Assembly: GCF_001687585.2 (NCBI RefSeq)
Contig: NZ_CP016537.2
Coordinates: forward strand, 2,824,001-2,888,000
Length of the DNA: 64,000 nt
Direction of reading: 5' to 3'
Source of the DNA: Planococcus halocryophilus
Lineage (GTDB): Bacteria; Bacillota; Bacilli; Bacillales_A; Planococcaceae
Part shown: one piece after another, positions 52,590 to 60,583 of the stretch
Numbering within the stretch: the first letter of the stretch is position 1
Layout of the letters: every line of letters begins with the position of its first letter
Notes under the pieces: generated by a model
What the model was told of the DNA's origin: nothing
Databases searched by the model: none
Seen by the model: the letters and a program-made list of their open reading frames with translations, nothing else
Position numbers and translations under genes: made by a program

Positions 52590-53795
52590 ATGGCACTTAT
52601 TAAAGAAGCAGTTCAGACCATTTCTCAGTCTATCGACGCAAGACGTACAAAATACGTTCAAACGAGCCATGAAATTCACGACCATCCTGAAATTGGCAAC
52701 CAAGAATTTTTCGCTAGTTCGTTATTAATCAGTTTGCTTGAAGAAGCTGGATTTATGGTCGACAAAGGTGTCGCTGGGCATGAAACTGCGTTTTTTGCTC
52801 GTAAAAAAAGTGAACGTTCTGGCCCTACTATCGCATACCTTGCTGAATACGATGCACTTCCTGGAATTGGACATGCTTGTGGACACAATATTATTGGCAC
52901 AACAAGTGTCGCCGCCGCGATTGCCTTGTCTAAAACACTCGACTCTGCTGGTGGTGAAGTTGTTGTTCTTGGAACTCCTGCCGAAGAAGGTGGTCCAAAT
53001 GGTAGTGCAAAAGGCAGTTTAGTTAAACACGGTTTACTCAAAGAGATTGACGTAGCGCTAATGCTCCACCCTTCTGGAAACTCAGCTATCACAGGTCCTT
53101 CTCTTGCGGTTGATCCACTAGAATTTCACTTTTACGGCAAACCTGCTCATGCAGCAGGTTCTCCTGAAAAAGGCATAAATGCATTAGATGCTGTGCTTCA
53201 ATTGTTTAATAGCATTAACGCTTTACGTCAGCAATTGCCGTCAGATGCACGTGTTCATGGTATTATTACGCACGGCGGAGACGCCCCCAATATTATTCCA
53301 GAGTATGCGGCGGCGCGCTTTTATATTCGCGGGGATTCATGGAAGAAAACGGCTGATACGGCCCGTAAAATCCGTGCAATTGCTGAAGGTGCTGCTTTAG
53401 CTACTGGCGCTACTGTTAAAATTGAACGTTTTCAAAATGAAGTACGTGATTTAGTGCTAACTCCTGCTTTGGATGCGTTAATCCGTAATGAACTCGAAGC
53501 GCAAGGTGAAACCGTAGCCGATTCTCGAATCTCTGGTCTTGGTTCTACAGATGCTGGCAATATTAGTTATGAAGTTCCGACGGCGCATGGCTATATTAAA
53601 ATCGGACCTGAAACATTAATTGCACATACAGAAGAATTTCGGGAAGCAGCAAAATCCGATCAAGGCGATAGAGCATTAATCCGAGGTGCTAAAGCATTAG
53701 CTAACACGGGATATCAGTTATTGACAGACAACAATCTATTGGAACAAATCAAAGCTGCACATCAAGAATCTCTCAAAGTAAAACAACAAAATTAA
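52590..53795 (+). CDS. M20D family amidohydrolase in the methionine uptake operon
   Basis: A 401-residue M20 metallohydrolase of the aminoacylase/AbgB-like group: YDALPGIGHACGHNIIG with metal-binding His/Cys, the catalytic Glu in TPAEEGGPNGSAKG, MLHPSG, a dimerisation domain (about 175-290) and GLGSTDAGNISY. Such enzymes cut N-acyl or amide bonds of amino acids. It begins 27 bases after metQ, with AAAGGAGGCATTCTC before the ATG, and no promoter or terminator intervenes. It is therefore under the same SAM-I switch. Hydrolysis of an imported N-acyl- or peptidyl-methionine is my inference. Confidence 0.88.
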   Translation: MALIKEAVQTISQSIDARRTKYVQTSHEIHDHPEIGNQEFFASSLLISLLEEAGFMVDKGVAGHETAFFARKKSERSGPTIAYLAEYDALPGIGHACGHNIIGTTSVAAAIALSKTLDSAGGEVVVLGTPAEEGGPNGSAKGSLVKHGLLKEIDVALMLHPSGNSAITGPSLAVDPLEFHFYGKPAHAAGSPEKGINALDAVLQLFNSINALRQQLPSDARVHGIITHGGDAPNIIPEYAAARFYIRGDSWKKTADTARKIRAIAEGAALATGATVKIERFQNEVRDLVLTPALDALIRNELEAQGETVADSRISGLGSTDAGNISYEVPTAHGYIKIGPETLIAHTEEFREAAKSDQGDRALIRGAKALANTGYQLLTDNNLLEQIKAAHQESLKVKQQN

Positions 53796-53800
53796 TGAAT

Positions 53801-53827
53801 CGATGTCCTACGTGGGCATCGTTTTTC
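53801..53827 (+). terminator. terminator of the metNPQ operon
   Basis: CGATG-CC pairs with GG-CATCG around TACGT, followed by TTTTTCTTTT. Confidence 0.82.
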
Positions 53828-53853
53828 TTTTGCGCCAGAATTTTCTTGCTTCG

Positions 53854-53862
53854 TGGTAAAAT
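53854..53862 (+). promoter_or_regulatory. extended -10 element upstream of pepT
   Basis: TGGTAAAAT lies 32 bases before the pepT start codon. No clear -35 box. Confidence 0.45.
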
Positions 53863-53894
53863 AGAAACAAGACTGATTTTAGGGGGATTTATAC

Positions 53895-55112
53895 ATGATT
53901 GAGGCGTTAATTGAACGATTGGTTCGTTATGCAAAAATTGATACACAATCTGATTTCACGAGTGAGTCAACACCTTCTACACCAGGGCAATGGGACTTAC
54001 TCCATGAATTAGAAAAAGAAATGACAAGCATTGGGCTCACAGAAGTTGGCATGGATGATGCCGGGTATCTTTTTGGTACTTTGCCTGCAAACACAGATAA
54101 AGAAATTCCAGTCATCGGCTTTTTAGCACATGTAGATACAGCGACTGATTTTACTGGGAAAAATGTCAACCCAAAACGTATCGACAATTATGATGGACAA
54201 GATATTCTGTTAAGTGACAGTATTCAGATGATGGTATCGGATTTTCCTGATTTAAAAAATTATGTGGACCATACGTTAATCACAACCGATGGCACGACAC
54301 TTCTTGGTGCGGATAACAAAGCGGGTATTGCAGAAATCATGACAGCAATGGAGTATTTATCTAAGCATCCAGAAATCGAACACGGAAAAATCCGTGTTGC
54401 TTTTACGCCCGACGAAGAAATCGGTCGCGGTCCTCACAAATTCGACGTTGAGCGCTTTGGTGCAGAGTACGCTTACACGATGGACGGTGGTCCGCTTGGT
54501 GAACTGCAATACGAAAGTTTTAATGCAGCGAGTGGTAAATTAGTTGTTCAAGGGAAAAGTGTTCATCCGGGTTCGGCAAAAGATAAAATGGTCAATGCCC
54601 AAACTGTTGCGATTCAATTCCAACAAGAGATGTCGAAAAACGAAGTTCCTGAATTAACGGAGAACTACGAAGGATTTATTCATTTGAATAATTTCGAAGG
54701 TACTGTGGAATCTGCTGAGTTGAGCTATATAATTCGTGATTTTGATAAAGAACAATTCGAAGGTAAAAAGCGTCATATGCAAGCTGTTGCAGAAAAACTT
54801 CAACAACAATACGGCAATGACGCAATTCAATTAGAAATTGAAGATCAATATTACAATATGCGTGAAAAAATCGAACCGGTGATGGAAATTGTCGACAATG
54901 CAGAACGTGCGATGATTACGTTAGGCATCGAACCGAATATTGTTCCTGTTCGCGGCGGTACAGACGGCTCTCAATTATCATACATGGGACTTCCAACACC
55001 GAATATCTTCACAGGCGGCGAAAATTACCACGGAAAATATGAATTTATTTCCGCTGAAAACATGGAAAAAGCCACACAAGTCATTATCGAAATCGTGAAA
55101 TCAGCGAAATAA
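53895..55112 (+). CDS. pepT: peptidase T (tripeptide aminopeptidase)
   Basis: A 405-residue M20B zinc peptidase that releases N-terminal residues from tripeptides. Motifs: [11 protein letters not shown] (metal His), [16 protein letters not shown] (bridging Asp), [10 protein letters not shown] (catalytic Glu pair), [12 protein letters not shown], and the C-terminal [23 protein letters not shown] with the last metal His in ENYHGKYEF. Length and motifs match PepT closely. TTAGGGGGATTTATAC precedes the ATG. It is monocistronic, with a terminator shared with the STAS gene. Confidence 0.95.
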   Translation: MIEALIERLVRYAKIDTQSDFTSESTPSTPGQWDLLHELEKEMTSIGLTEVGMDDAGYLFGTLPANTDKEIPVIGFLAHVDTATDFTGKNVNPKRIDNYDGQDILLSDSIQMMVSDFPDLKNYVDHTLITTDGTTLLGADNKAGIAEIMTAMEYLSKHPEIEHGKIRVAFTPDEEIGRGPHKFDVERFGAEYAYTMDGGPLGELQYESFNAASGKLVVQGKSVHPGSAKDKMVNAQTVAIQFQQEMSKNEVPELTENYEGFIHLNNFEGTVESAELSYIIRDFDKEQFEGKKRHMQAVAEKLQQQYGNDAIQLEIEDQYYNMREKIEPVMEIVDNAERAMITLGIEPNIVPVRGGTDGSQLSYMGLPTPNIFTGGENYHGKYEFISAENMEKATQVIIEIVKSAK

Positions 55113-55119
55113 AATTCAA

Positions 55120-55154
55120 AAAAGACGTATTGGATCGAGTCCAATACGTCTTTT
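55120..55154. terminator. bidirectional terminator
   Basis: The 15-bp perfect stem AAAAGACGTATTGGA with its complement around TCGAG lies between convergent pepT and the STAS-domain gene. Confidence 0.88.
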
Positions 55155-55158
55155 GATT

Positions 55159-56178
55159 TTATATAATGCTTCTGCCATTTTGAGCTAAGGCGTAATGAAT
55201 GCCGTGTTGCAAAGTTTGGAAACACTCAAATTTTGATAAATTGATAGTTGCTTCTGTAATGGTTTGACTCATCTTCGCGGAAATACCAACCAAAATAGTC
55301 TGTGTGCCAATTAATGAAGCTGTCGAACCAAGTTTTTCAATCAACATAGCAGCGTGATGTGTGAAATTAGTGTTTAATCCTGTCAAATCCAAAATTAAAT
55401 ACTTGGCTTTGTGCTTCGGCATATTTTGCAAAGTTTTCACTAATAGTTCTTCTGCACGTGCCTCATCATAAGTTCCGAGTAGCGGGACGACGACGATACC
55501 TTCAAGAACCGGAATAAGCGGTGATGAGATTTCTTTAATCATTTCACTGAGTTCTTGGGTTTTTTCATCTACCAATCGTTCTAGCTCGTTGATTTTTTCC
55601 TCTTCTTTTACACGGGATAAGCGATGAATATTTTTTTGAATGGTTTCTTCCGAGGGGAAATACTGAATTACACTTTCTTCATAGCCATCTAACTGGTGAT
55701 GTACGACCTTATACCAAATGTTTTCATTAAAAAGCGAAGAGAAAATCCCTGCGTAATGGGCAGGTAAAAAACTACCTCCCTCCTTTTTCTCTTGCGCTAC
55801 ATTGATTGTATGCTCCCAGCTGTTTTTCAAGTGCACTTCTAGCGTACGTGCTTCCACATCTAATTCTTTAATTTCTGCTAGTCCCCATCCTGCGGAAGCA
55901 TAAGTGTTCGTAATCAATTGAGAAGCTTCGGCAGCAGAAACGCCTTCCATGTTCTGAAAATATCCCCCTACTATCAAACCTTGACGATATCCTGTTGATT
56001 CCAATACGACATTTGCCGCATCTTCCCCAGAAATTTCTTCTATAGAATCAAAAAACATTTTCATAGCTGTTGAAGTCCAAAATAGAACAGATTCCTGCCC
56101 TTCAAACAAAAAGCGTCCATTGGCCAAATCCCATTCGAAACTTAAGCCACCTACTGTTATTGCTGGTTTAGCATTCAT
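55159..56178 (-). CDS. RsbR-like STAS protein with V4R/XylR-N-type sensor domain
   Basis: A 339-residue cytosolic protein. The N-terminal part (about 1-185; ESTGYRQGLIVGGYF, AGWGLAEI, VHLKNSWEH) resembles a V4R/XylR-N ligand-binding domain. A short coiled coil (about 195-225) and a STAS domain (about 230-339; VPLLGTYDEARAEEL, YLILDLTGLN, GISAKMSQTIT) follow. RsbR-type proteins form stressosomes that control sigma B; the Thr positions that RsbT phosphorylates appear to be kept (in NFTHHAA and SQTIT). AAGGAGC precedes the ATG at 56178. It is monocistronic. Confidence 0.78.
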   Translation of the reverse strand: MNAKPAITVGGLSFEWDLANGRFLFEGQESVLFWTSTAMKMFFDSIEEISGEDAANVVLESTGYRQGLIVGGYFQNMEGVSAAEASQLITNTYASAGWGLAEIKELDVEARTLEVHLKNSWEHTINVAQEKKEGGSFLPAHYAGIFSSLFNENIWYKVVHHQLDGYEESVIQYFPSEETIQKNIHRLSRVKEEEKINELERLVDEKTQELSEMIKEISSPLIPVLEGIVVVPLLGTYDEARAEELLVKTLQNMPKHKAKYLILDLTGLNTNFTHHAAMLIEKLGSTASLIGTQTILVGISAKMSQTITEATINLSKFECFQTLQHGIHYALAQNGRSII

Positions 56179-56246
56179 TATAAAGCTCCTTCCGTTCCTT
56201 GATTTCATCTTATCATATTTGCTATTTTGTTAAGAAGAAACTTCAT

Positions 56247-56272
56247 GTTTTAAAAATTTCATTTAAGGAATA
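56247..56272 (+). promoter_or_regulatory. candidate sigma-B promoter for the small hydrophilic protein
   Basis: GTTTTA (56247-56252), a 14-base spacer, GGAATA (56267-56272), 35 bases before the start codon at 56307. Confidence 0.45.
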
Positions 56273-56306
56273 CAAAGAATAATACGAAAAGGAAGAGGTG
56301 CACAAT

Positions 56307-56525
56307 ATGTCAGAAAAAGAACAAGAACGTAAATCAAGTGACCATGCTTCTATGGACAATCCCGAACAATATAAAACGGATAAAAAAACATTGACCGAAA
56401 TGCATGAAGAAGAAATGCATGTCGATCCTATCCCGATGGAAGATTTAAAACAAGAAAAACGAGAAGAAAAAGATAAACGTGGCACGAAAGACAGTTCTTC
56501 AAGTGAAGAAAAATTCCCCGAATAA
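56307..56525 (+). CDS. small, highly charged hydrophilic protein
   Basis: A 72-residue protein made almost wholly of charged and polar residues, with no hydrophobic core and no Cys. It is probably disordered. Such proteins in Bacillales are often stress- or desiccation-related, but I recognise no family. GGAAGAGG precedes the ATG at 56307; the GTG at 56298 is part of that ribosome binding site. A sigma-B-like promoter lies upstream and a strong terminator follows, which supports a real transcription unit. Confidence 0.68.
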   Translation: MSEKEQERKSSDHASMDNPEQYKTDKKTLTEMHEEEMHVDPIPMEDLKQEKREEKDKRGTKDSSSSEEKFPE

Positions 56526-56561
56526 ATAAGATGAATTTTCGTAAAAGTTAATCCTTTTATA

Positions 56562-56598
56562 AAAGACCGCAGAGGGTATTCTCTGCGGTCTTTTTGTG
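56562..56598 (+). terminator. terminator of the small hydrophilic gene
   Basis: AAAGACCGCAGAG pairs with CTCTGCGGTCTTT around GGTATT, followed by TTTTT. Confidence 0.88.
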
Positions 56599-56631
56599 CT
56601 ATGATTCTCATTTGAACAGGAGTGAAAAGAA

Positions 56632-57525
56632 ATGAAAAACTGGATTTATCCACTTATGGTCGTCGTGGCAGCAAGCTGTTATGGCGTCCTCTCAACTATT
56701 ATAAAGGTAGCCATGAAAAATGGTTTTACCGCTGCAGAAGCAGTCACTAGCCAATACTTTATCGGGTTCGCAATGGCGGCTCTTTTATTTTTTGTTACAC
56801 AACGTAAAATGCCTCAAATCAAAGGGTGGAAAATATTGGTTATTTCCGGCAGTCTCACCGCTGCTACAGGATCGGTTTATGCGCATTCACTTAATTTCCT
56901 ACCGGCTTCTTTGGCGGTTGTCTTGCTTTTTCAATTCACATGGATTGGAATGTTCTTAGATTGTATTGTCAACCGTAGATGGCTTAAAAGGACAGAGGTT
57001 TTTTCATTGATTATACTGTTTGCAGGTACTTTACTTGCGGCTGGTATTATCGGAACCGACTTGAGTGGAATTCCTTGGCAAGGTTGGGCTTGGGGAATAG
57101 GCGCTGCTTTTTGTTTTTCGGCATTTATGTTCGTCAATGGCAAGGAAATCACTGGTATGGATACTTCCGCGCGCCTATTTTACGTATCCTTTTTCGCAGC
57201 AATTGTAGTCGGGATTTTTCAAACACCTGAAATTGTTTGGAACGGACAATTGTTCAATGAGGGCTTATGGATTTACGGCGTATTATTAGGCTTTTTCGGA
57301 ATTATTATGCCCATTTATTTCTTTTCTGTCGCCGTACCACGCGTCGGCTCTGGTCTCGCTTCTATTTTAAGTGCTATGGAATTGCCCGTAGCTGTAATAG
57401 CATCAGTCCTTATCCTTCACGAAACATTATCAGTTCTTCAAATCGTAGGAATCTTCATCATCTTAATTGGGATGGTGCTTCCGAGTGCATTCGATCGAAC
57501 TCCGAAAATAGTCCAACAGATTTAA
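56632..57525 (+). CDS. EamA/DMT family transporter
   Basis: A 297-residue protein with ten transmembrane helices in two EamA repeats (about 5-140 and 150-285). The second repeat carries GSGLASILSAMELPVAVIASVLILHE, the typical helix-9/10 region (given here as GSGLASILSAMELP and the helix after it). The substrate is unknown. It is only distantly similar to the other EamA protein at 15925-16857. ACAGGAGTGAAAAGAA precedes the ATG. It is monocistronic. Confidence 0.88.
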   Translation: MKNWIYPLMVVVAASCYGVLSTIIKVAMKNGFTAAEAVTSQYFIGFAMAALLFFVTQRKMPQIKGWKILVISGSLTAATGSVYAHSLNFLPASLAVVLLFQFTWIGMFLDCIVNRRWLKRTEVFSLIILFAGTLLAAGIIGTDLSGIPWQGWAWGIGAAFCFSAFMFVNGKEITGMDTSARLFYVSFFAAIVVGIFQTPEIVWNGQLFNEGLWIYGVLLGFFGIIMPIYFFSVAVPRVGSGLASILSAMELPVAVIASVLILHETLSVLQIVGIFIILIGMVLPSAFDRTPKIVQQI

Positions 57526-57552
57526 CGACCTGCTACTCTAGCAGGTCGTTTT
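57524..57552 (+). terminator. terminator of the second EamA gene
   Basis: AACGACCTGCTA pairs with TAGCAGGTCGTT around CTC, followed by TTA. Confidence 0.75.
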
Positions 57553-57554
57553 AT

Positions 57555-57580
57555 GTTTAGTTCGAATCAAAAAAGGAATA
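57555..57580 (+). promoter_or_regulatory. candidate sigma-B promoter for the stress-protein-26-like gene
   Basis: GTTTAG (57555-57560), a 14-base spacer, GGAATA (57575-57580), 33 bases before the start codon. Confidence 0.5.
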
Positions 57581-57612
57581 GATAACTACAAAGACAAAAG
57601 GAGTGGTATTGG

Positions 57613-58035
57613 ATGAATCAAGAAGAAGTGAAGAAAGAGGCATTAAAAATACTCGAAAATAGTTATGTGGGGACCCTTGCAACGATTAAAGGAGATAAAC
57701 CCCATTCGCGCTATATGACTTTTTTTAACGATGATTTCACACTCTATACAGCTACTAGTAAAAAAACGCAAAAAGTTGATGAATTGGAGGCCAATCCTCA
57801 TGCCCACATTCTTTTAGGCTATGACGGTGAAGGTATTGGCGATTCATTTTTAGAGATTGAAGGAAGCATGTCATTAAATGACGATCGCGAAATGATTGAT
57901 AAAGTGTGGAATGAACATTTAGAAGGCTGGTTTGAAGGTCCGGATGATCCGAACTTGACCATTCTTGCCATTAAACCAACTCGTGTACGGTTAATGAATA
58001 AAAAAGGGCAAGAACCTCAATCATTAGAATTGTAA
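57613..58035 (+). CDS. pyridoxamine 5'-phosphate oxidase-like general stress protein
   Basis: A 140-residue split-barrel flavin-binding-type protein (general stress protein 26 group): SYVGTLATIKGDKPHSRYM, YTATSKKTQKVDELEANPHAHILLG (two consecutive conserved strands), and the C-terminal PTRVRLM. These proteins bind FMN, F420 or similar cofactors; true PNPOx activity is unlikely given the short length. AAAGGAGTGGTATTGG precedes the ATG. A sigma-B-like promoter upstream fits a stress role. Confidence 0.83.
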   Translation: MNQEEVKKEALKILENSYVGTLATIKGDKPHSRYMTFFNDDFTLYTATSKKTQKVDELEANPHAHILLGYDGEGIGDSFLEIEGSMSLNDDREMIDKVWNEHLEGWFEGPDDPNLTILAIKPTRVRLMNKKGQEPQSLEL

Positions 58036-58040
58036 ATGCA

Positions 58041-58068
58041 AAAACGGCTCAGAATTCTGAGCCGTTTT
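58041..58068. terminator. bidirectional terminator
   Basis: The perfect palindrome AAAACGGCTCAGAA/TTCTGAGCCGTTTT is flanked by T on the plus side. It separates the convergent stress protein and nsrR genes. Confidence 0.85.
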
Positions 58069-58503
58069 TTATGTCTTCAAAATTTCACGAAGCCCTTCTT
58101 TATTGAACATAAGATCTTCAAGCGTATATTCATCGAGTACTGCCAAATAAGCATGAAGCGCTTTTCCTAAAACACCACGAAGTCCGCAAACCGGTGAAAT
58201 TGGGCAACGGTTTGTAGTCGGATCAAAGCATTCTACTAAATGAAAGTCATCTTCCATTTTTCTTACTACGGTACCTACATTAATGTTTTGTGGGAGGTCT
58301 GCTAGACGAATACCGCCCCCTCTGCCTCTAACAGTATGAATAAAACCCGCTTTTCCAAGTTCAAATGTAACTTTTGTTAAATGATTTTTAGATATACTAT
58401 ATGCTTCTGAAATTTCTTGTATCGTTGTCAGCTTATCTGGTTCTTTTGTGCCTAAATAAATCAACACACGTAACGAGAAATCTGTATACATGGTCAACCT
58501 CAT
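58069..58503 (-). CDS. nsrR: nitric-oxide-sensing repressor NsrR (Rrf2 family)
   Basis: A 144-residue Rrf2-family winged-helix protein. The DNA-binding region (about 1-65) includes SISKNHLTKVTFELGKAGF and the RGRGGG wing. Counting from the ATG at 58503, the cluster-binding cysteines fall at C92, C100 and C106, the same numbers as in Bacillus subtilis NsrR. NO disrupts its [4Fe-4S] cluster and relieves repression. GAGGTGA precedes the chosen ATG; the GTG at 58512 is inside it. It is divergent from hmp, its expected target. Confidence 0.92.
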   Translation of the reverse strand: MRLTMYTDFSLRVLIYLGTKEPDKLTTIQEISEAYSISKNHLTKVTFELGKAGFIHTVRGRGGGIRLADLPQNINVGTVVRKMEDDFHLVECFDPTTNRCPISPVCGLRGVLGKALHAYLAVLDEYTLEDLMFNKEGLREILKT

Positions 58504-58649
58504 TTTTCTCACCTCTTCTGCATGTTCATTATATCGATTTTATTGTTTGTTCGAAAGCAAATGGACCTCACTGTTTTAGTTGTAGTGGCTTCGAGTATAA
58601 ATCATGAATAGTTAAGTGAGCTGATCAGCATTGGTTGGGCTTTTTTGTG

Positions 58650-58745
58650 TTTGGACAGTATTTTATTGATTCGGACAGTATTTGATGTCATTTGGACAGT
58701 ATTTCATCGATTTGGACAGTATTCAGAAGAAAGTCGACAGTATCG
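58650..58745. repeat. five direct repeats of a GGACAGTATT core with 20-21 bp period
   Basis: Copies of TTTGGACAGTATT-like sequence start with GGACAG (or CGACAG in the last copy) at 58653, 58673, 58694, 58714 and 58735. The intervals are 20, 21, 20 and 21 bases, two turns of the helix each. There are no spacers between units. They lie in the 392-base gap between the divergent nsrR and hmp genes, upstream of the NsrR operator. Apart from these two elements I see nothing else in the gap. Confidence 0.85.
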
Positions 58746-58817
58746 CCATTTACTGGAAAAAAGGAACTATCTTAATGGTTGTGACGTCTTTGTGAAGCTA
58801 AATGTGTCTATATTTTA

Positions 58818-58840
58818 AAGATGTATTTAAAATATATCTT
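58818..58840. promoter_or_regulatory. NsrR operator upstream of hmp
   Basis: Arms AAGATGTATTT and AAATATATCTT flank a single A: an 11-1-11 dyad with one mismatched pair, in line with the known NsrR consensus (AAGATGYATTT half-sites). It ends 55 bases before the hmp start codon. Confidence 0.85.
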
Positions 58841-58895
58841 TAAAGAGATTAAAGGCGTATAGTCAAGTTATAGAAAACAAAAGGAGAGATTGACT

Positions 58896-60077
58896 ATGTT
58901 ATCAGTAGAGACAAGAACAATCATTAAATCCACAGTACCGGTATTAGAGCAACACGGAGAAGCGATTACAACTGTATTTTACAAAAATCTGTTTGAAGCA
59001 CACCCAGAACTTTTGAATATATTTAATCACGCAAATCAAAAACAAGGTCGTCAACAAGCAGCCTTGGCAAACACGGTTTATGCCGCAGCCGTTCACATCG
59101 ACAACCTTGAAGCAATTCTTCCAGCAGTTGTTCAAATTGCGAATAAACACGTTAGCTTAGGAGTTAAACCAGAACATTATCCGATTGTTGGCGATTTCTT
59201 ATTAAAAGCAATTAAAGAAGTATTGGGCAATGCAGCGACTGATGACATCATGAATGCTTGGGAAGAAGCTTATGGCGTCATCGCAAATGCCTTTATCGGC
59301 GTTGAAAAAGACATGTATGCAAATATGGAAACTCAAGAAAATGGCTGGAGCGTCTTTAAGGAATTCACAATTGTCCGCAAAGAACCAGAAAGCGAAAATA
59401 TCACTTCTTTCTATCTGAAACCAGTAGACGGCAAAAACGTTCCTTCTTACAAACCTGGCCAATACATCTCTGTGCGTATGGCAATTGCAGGAGAAGAGTA
59501 TTTGTTTAATCGCCAATACAGCCTGTCTCAAGCAGCTCGCGAAGATGAGTTCCGCATTTCTGTTAAACGTGATGCAGACAACGACCCGAACGGACGCGTC
59601 TCTGTTTACCTGCATGATGACATGAAAGTGGGCGATCGTTTTGAAGTTAGTGCTCCCGCTGGTGAATTTGTTCTTGATACTACAAAAAATACACCCGTAG
59701 CATTTGTCAGCGGAGGCGTAGGTATTACGCCAATGATGAGTATGTTTGAAACAGTCGCAACATCAACACCAGAACGCCCAACTGCTTTCCTTCACGCTAC
59801 GCGTAATGAATCAATGCATGCTTTTGATAAAGATATTCAAAAACATGTGGCGTCGATGGAGAATGCTAGCTATAAAACTCTTTACTCAGATCAACCAGAA
59901 GGTTATATCACACGTGCTACCTTAGAAGAATACGTCGACATTACAGGTGATGTTTATGTATGTGGTCCTGTTCCTTTCATGGAAGCAATGATCAAAGAAT
60001 TACACACACTTGGCATGAAAGAAGAACAAATTCACTTTGAATTCTTTGGCCCAGCTGTAGCTCTTCAAACTGTATAA
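58896..60077 (+). CDS. hmp: flavohemoprotein nitric oxide dioxygenase
   Basis: A 393-residue flavohemoglobin that oxidises NO to nitrate. The globin domain (about 1-145) has Tyr in TTVFYKNLF (B10), Gln in the E7 region and the proximal His in NKHVSLGV. The FAD domain has RQYSLS and the NAD domain has [12 protein letters not shown] and the C-terminal FEFFGP. AAAAGGAGA precedes the ATG at 58896. The NsrR operator upstream and the divergent nsrR gene make a self-contained NO-response unit. A terminator follows. Confidence 0.96.
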   Translation: MLSVETRTIIKSTVPVLEQHGEAITTVFYKNLFEAHPELLNIFNHANQKQGRQQAALANTVYAAAVHIDNLEAILPAVVQIANKHVSLGVKPEHYPIVGDFLLKAIKEVLGNAATDDIMNAWEEAYGVIANAFIGVEKDMYANMETQENGWSVFKEFTIVRKEPESENITSFYLKPVDGKNVPSYKPGQYISVRMAIAGEEYLFNRQYSLSQAAREDEFRISVKRDADNDPNGRVSVYLHDDMKVGDRFEVSAPAGEFVLDTTKNTPVAFVSGGVGITPMMSMFETVATSTPERPTAFLHATRNESMHAFDKDIQKHVASMENASYKTLYSDQPEGYITRATLEEYVDITGDVYVCGPVPFMEAMIKELHTLGMKEEQIHFEFFGPAVALQTV

Positions 60078-60084
60078 GTTCTTT

Positions 60085-60116
60085 AAAAGCTGTCCATTTG
60101 GGCAGCTTTTTTTGAC
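60085..60116 (+). terminator. terminator of hmp
   Basis: AAAAGCTG-CC pairs with GG-CAGCTTTT around ATTT, followed by TTT. Confidence 0.82.
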
Positions 60117-60118
60117 AA

Positions 60119-60475
60119 TTAAAACTCTAGACGATTTCCAAACGGATCGAAAACAAAAAATCGTTCAACGCCTTGAATACTATCGTCTTCTTTTATTTCA
60201 ATTTTGTTCGCTAGTAAATGCGTTTTCATCTCCCCATAACCCGCTACCCGAAATGCTGGATGCGCTTTTTTGGCTGGTGAAAAAGGTTCTTCGACTCCTA
60301 CGTGCAATTGCTGATTACCAAACTCAAACCACGCTCCACCTCTAGCTTTTAACGCGGCAGGCTTTTCAATTACTTTCATTCCTAAGACACCCGCGTAAAA
60401 CGCAATTGCCATTTCTTCTTGTCCTACAGGTGCTACTACTTGAACGTGATCAATTTGTGAAATAGAAAATGTCAT
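60119..60475 (-). CDS. VOC family (glyoxalase/bleomycin-resistance fold) protein
   Basis: A 118-residue protein with two beta-alpha-beta-beta-beta modules. It opens with IDHVQVVAP, contains FYAGVLGMKVIEKP and ends with FVFDPFGNRLEF, all typical of the VOC superfamily; the His and Glu that ligate metal are probably H9 and the Glu near the end. The reaction is unknown: lactoylglutathione lyase, dioxygenase or drug-binding variants share the fold. AAAGGAGTGAGTTT precedes the ATG at 60475. It is monocistronic. Confidence 0.85.
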   Translation of the reverse strand: MTFSISQIDHVQVVAPVGQEEMAIAFYAGVLGMKVIEKPAALKARGGAWFEFGNQQLHVGVEEPFSPAKKAHPAFRVAGYGEMKTHLLANKIEIKEDDSIQGVERFFVFDPFGNRLEF

Positions 60476-60583
60476 AAACTCACTCCTTTTCTCCAGTTTA
60501 GTCATGTCTTTTAAAAAATCTCAACTCGTGCTTTGCAAACCGCTCGCATTTACCGTAGCATATTTAAAAAGAGGTGAACCATA

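Noticed and set aside
52676..53092. 138-codon minus-strand frame inside the M20 amidohydrolase gene
   Set aside because: Fully antisense to a well-supported gene, with no family features and no ribosome binding site.
58650..58745. CRISPR array
   Set aside because: Units follow each other without spacers and the period is only 20-21 bases; no cas genes are near.
59202..59615. 137-codon minus-strand frame inside hmp
   Set aside because: Antisense shadow of hmp; composition is atypical and it has no start signals.
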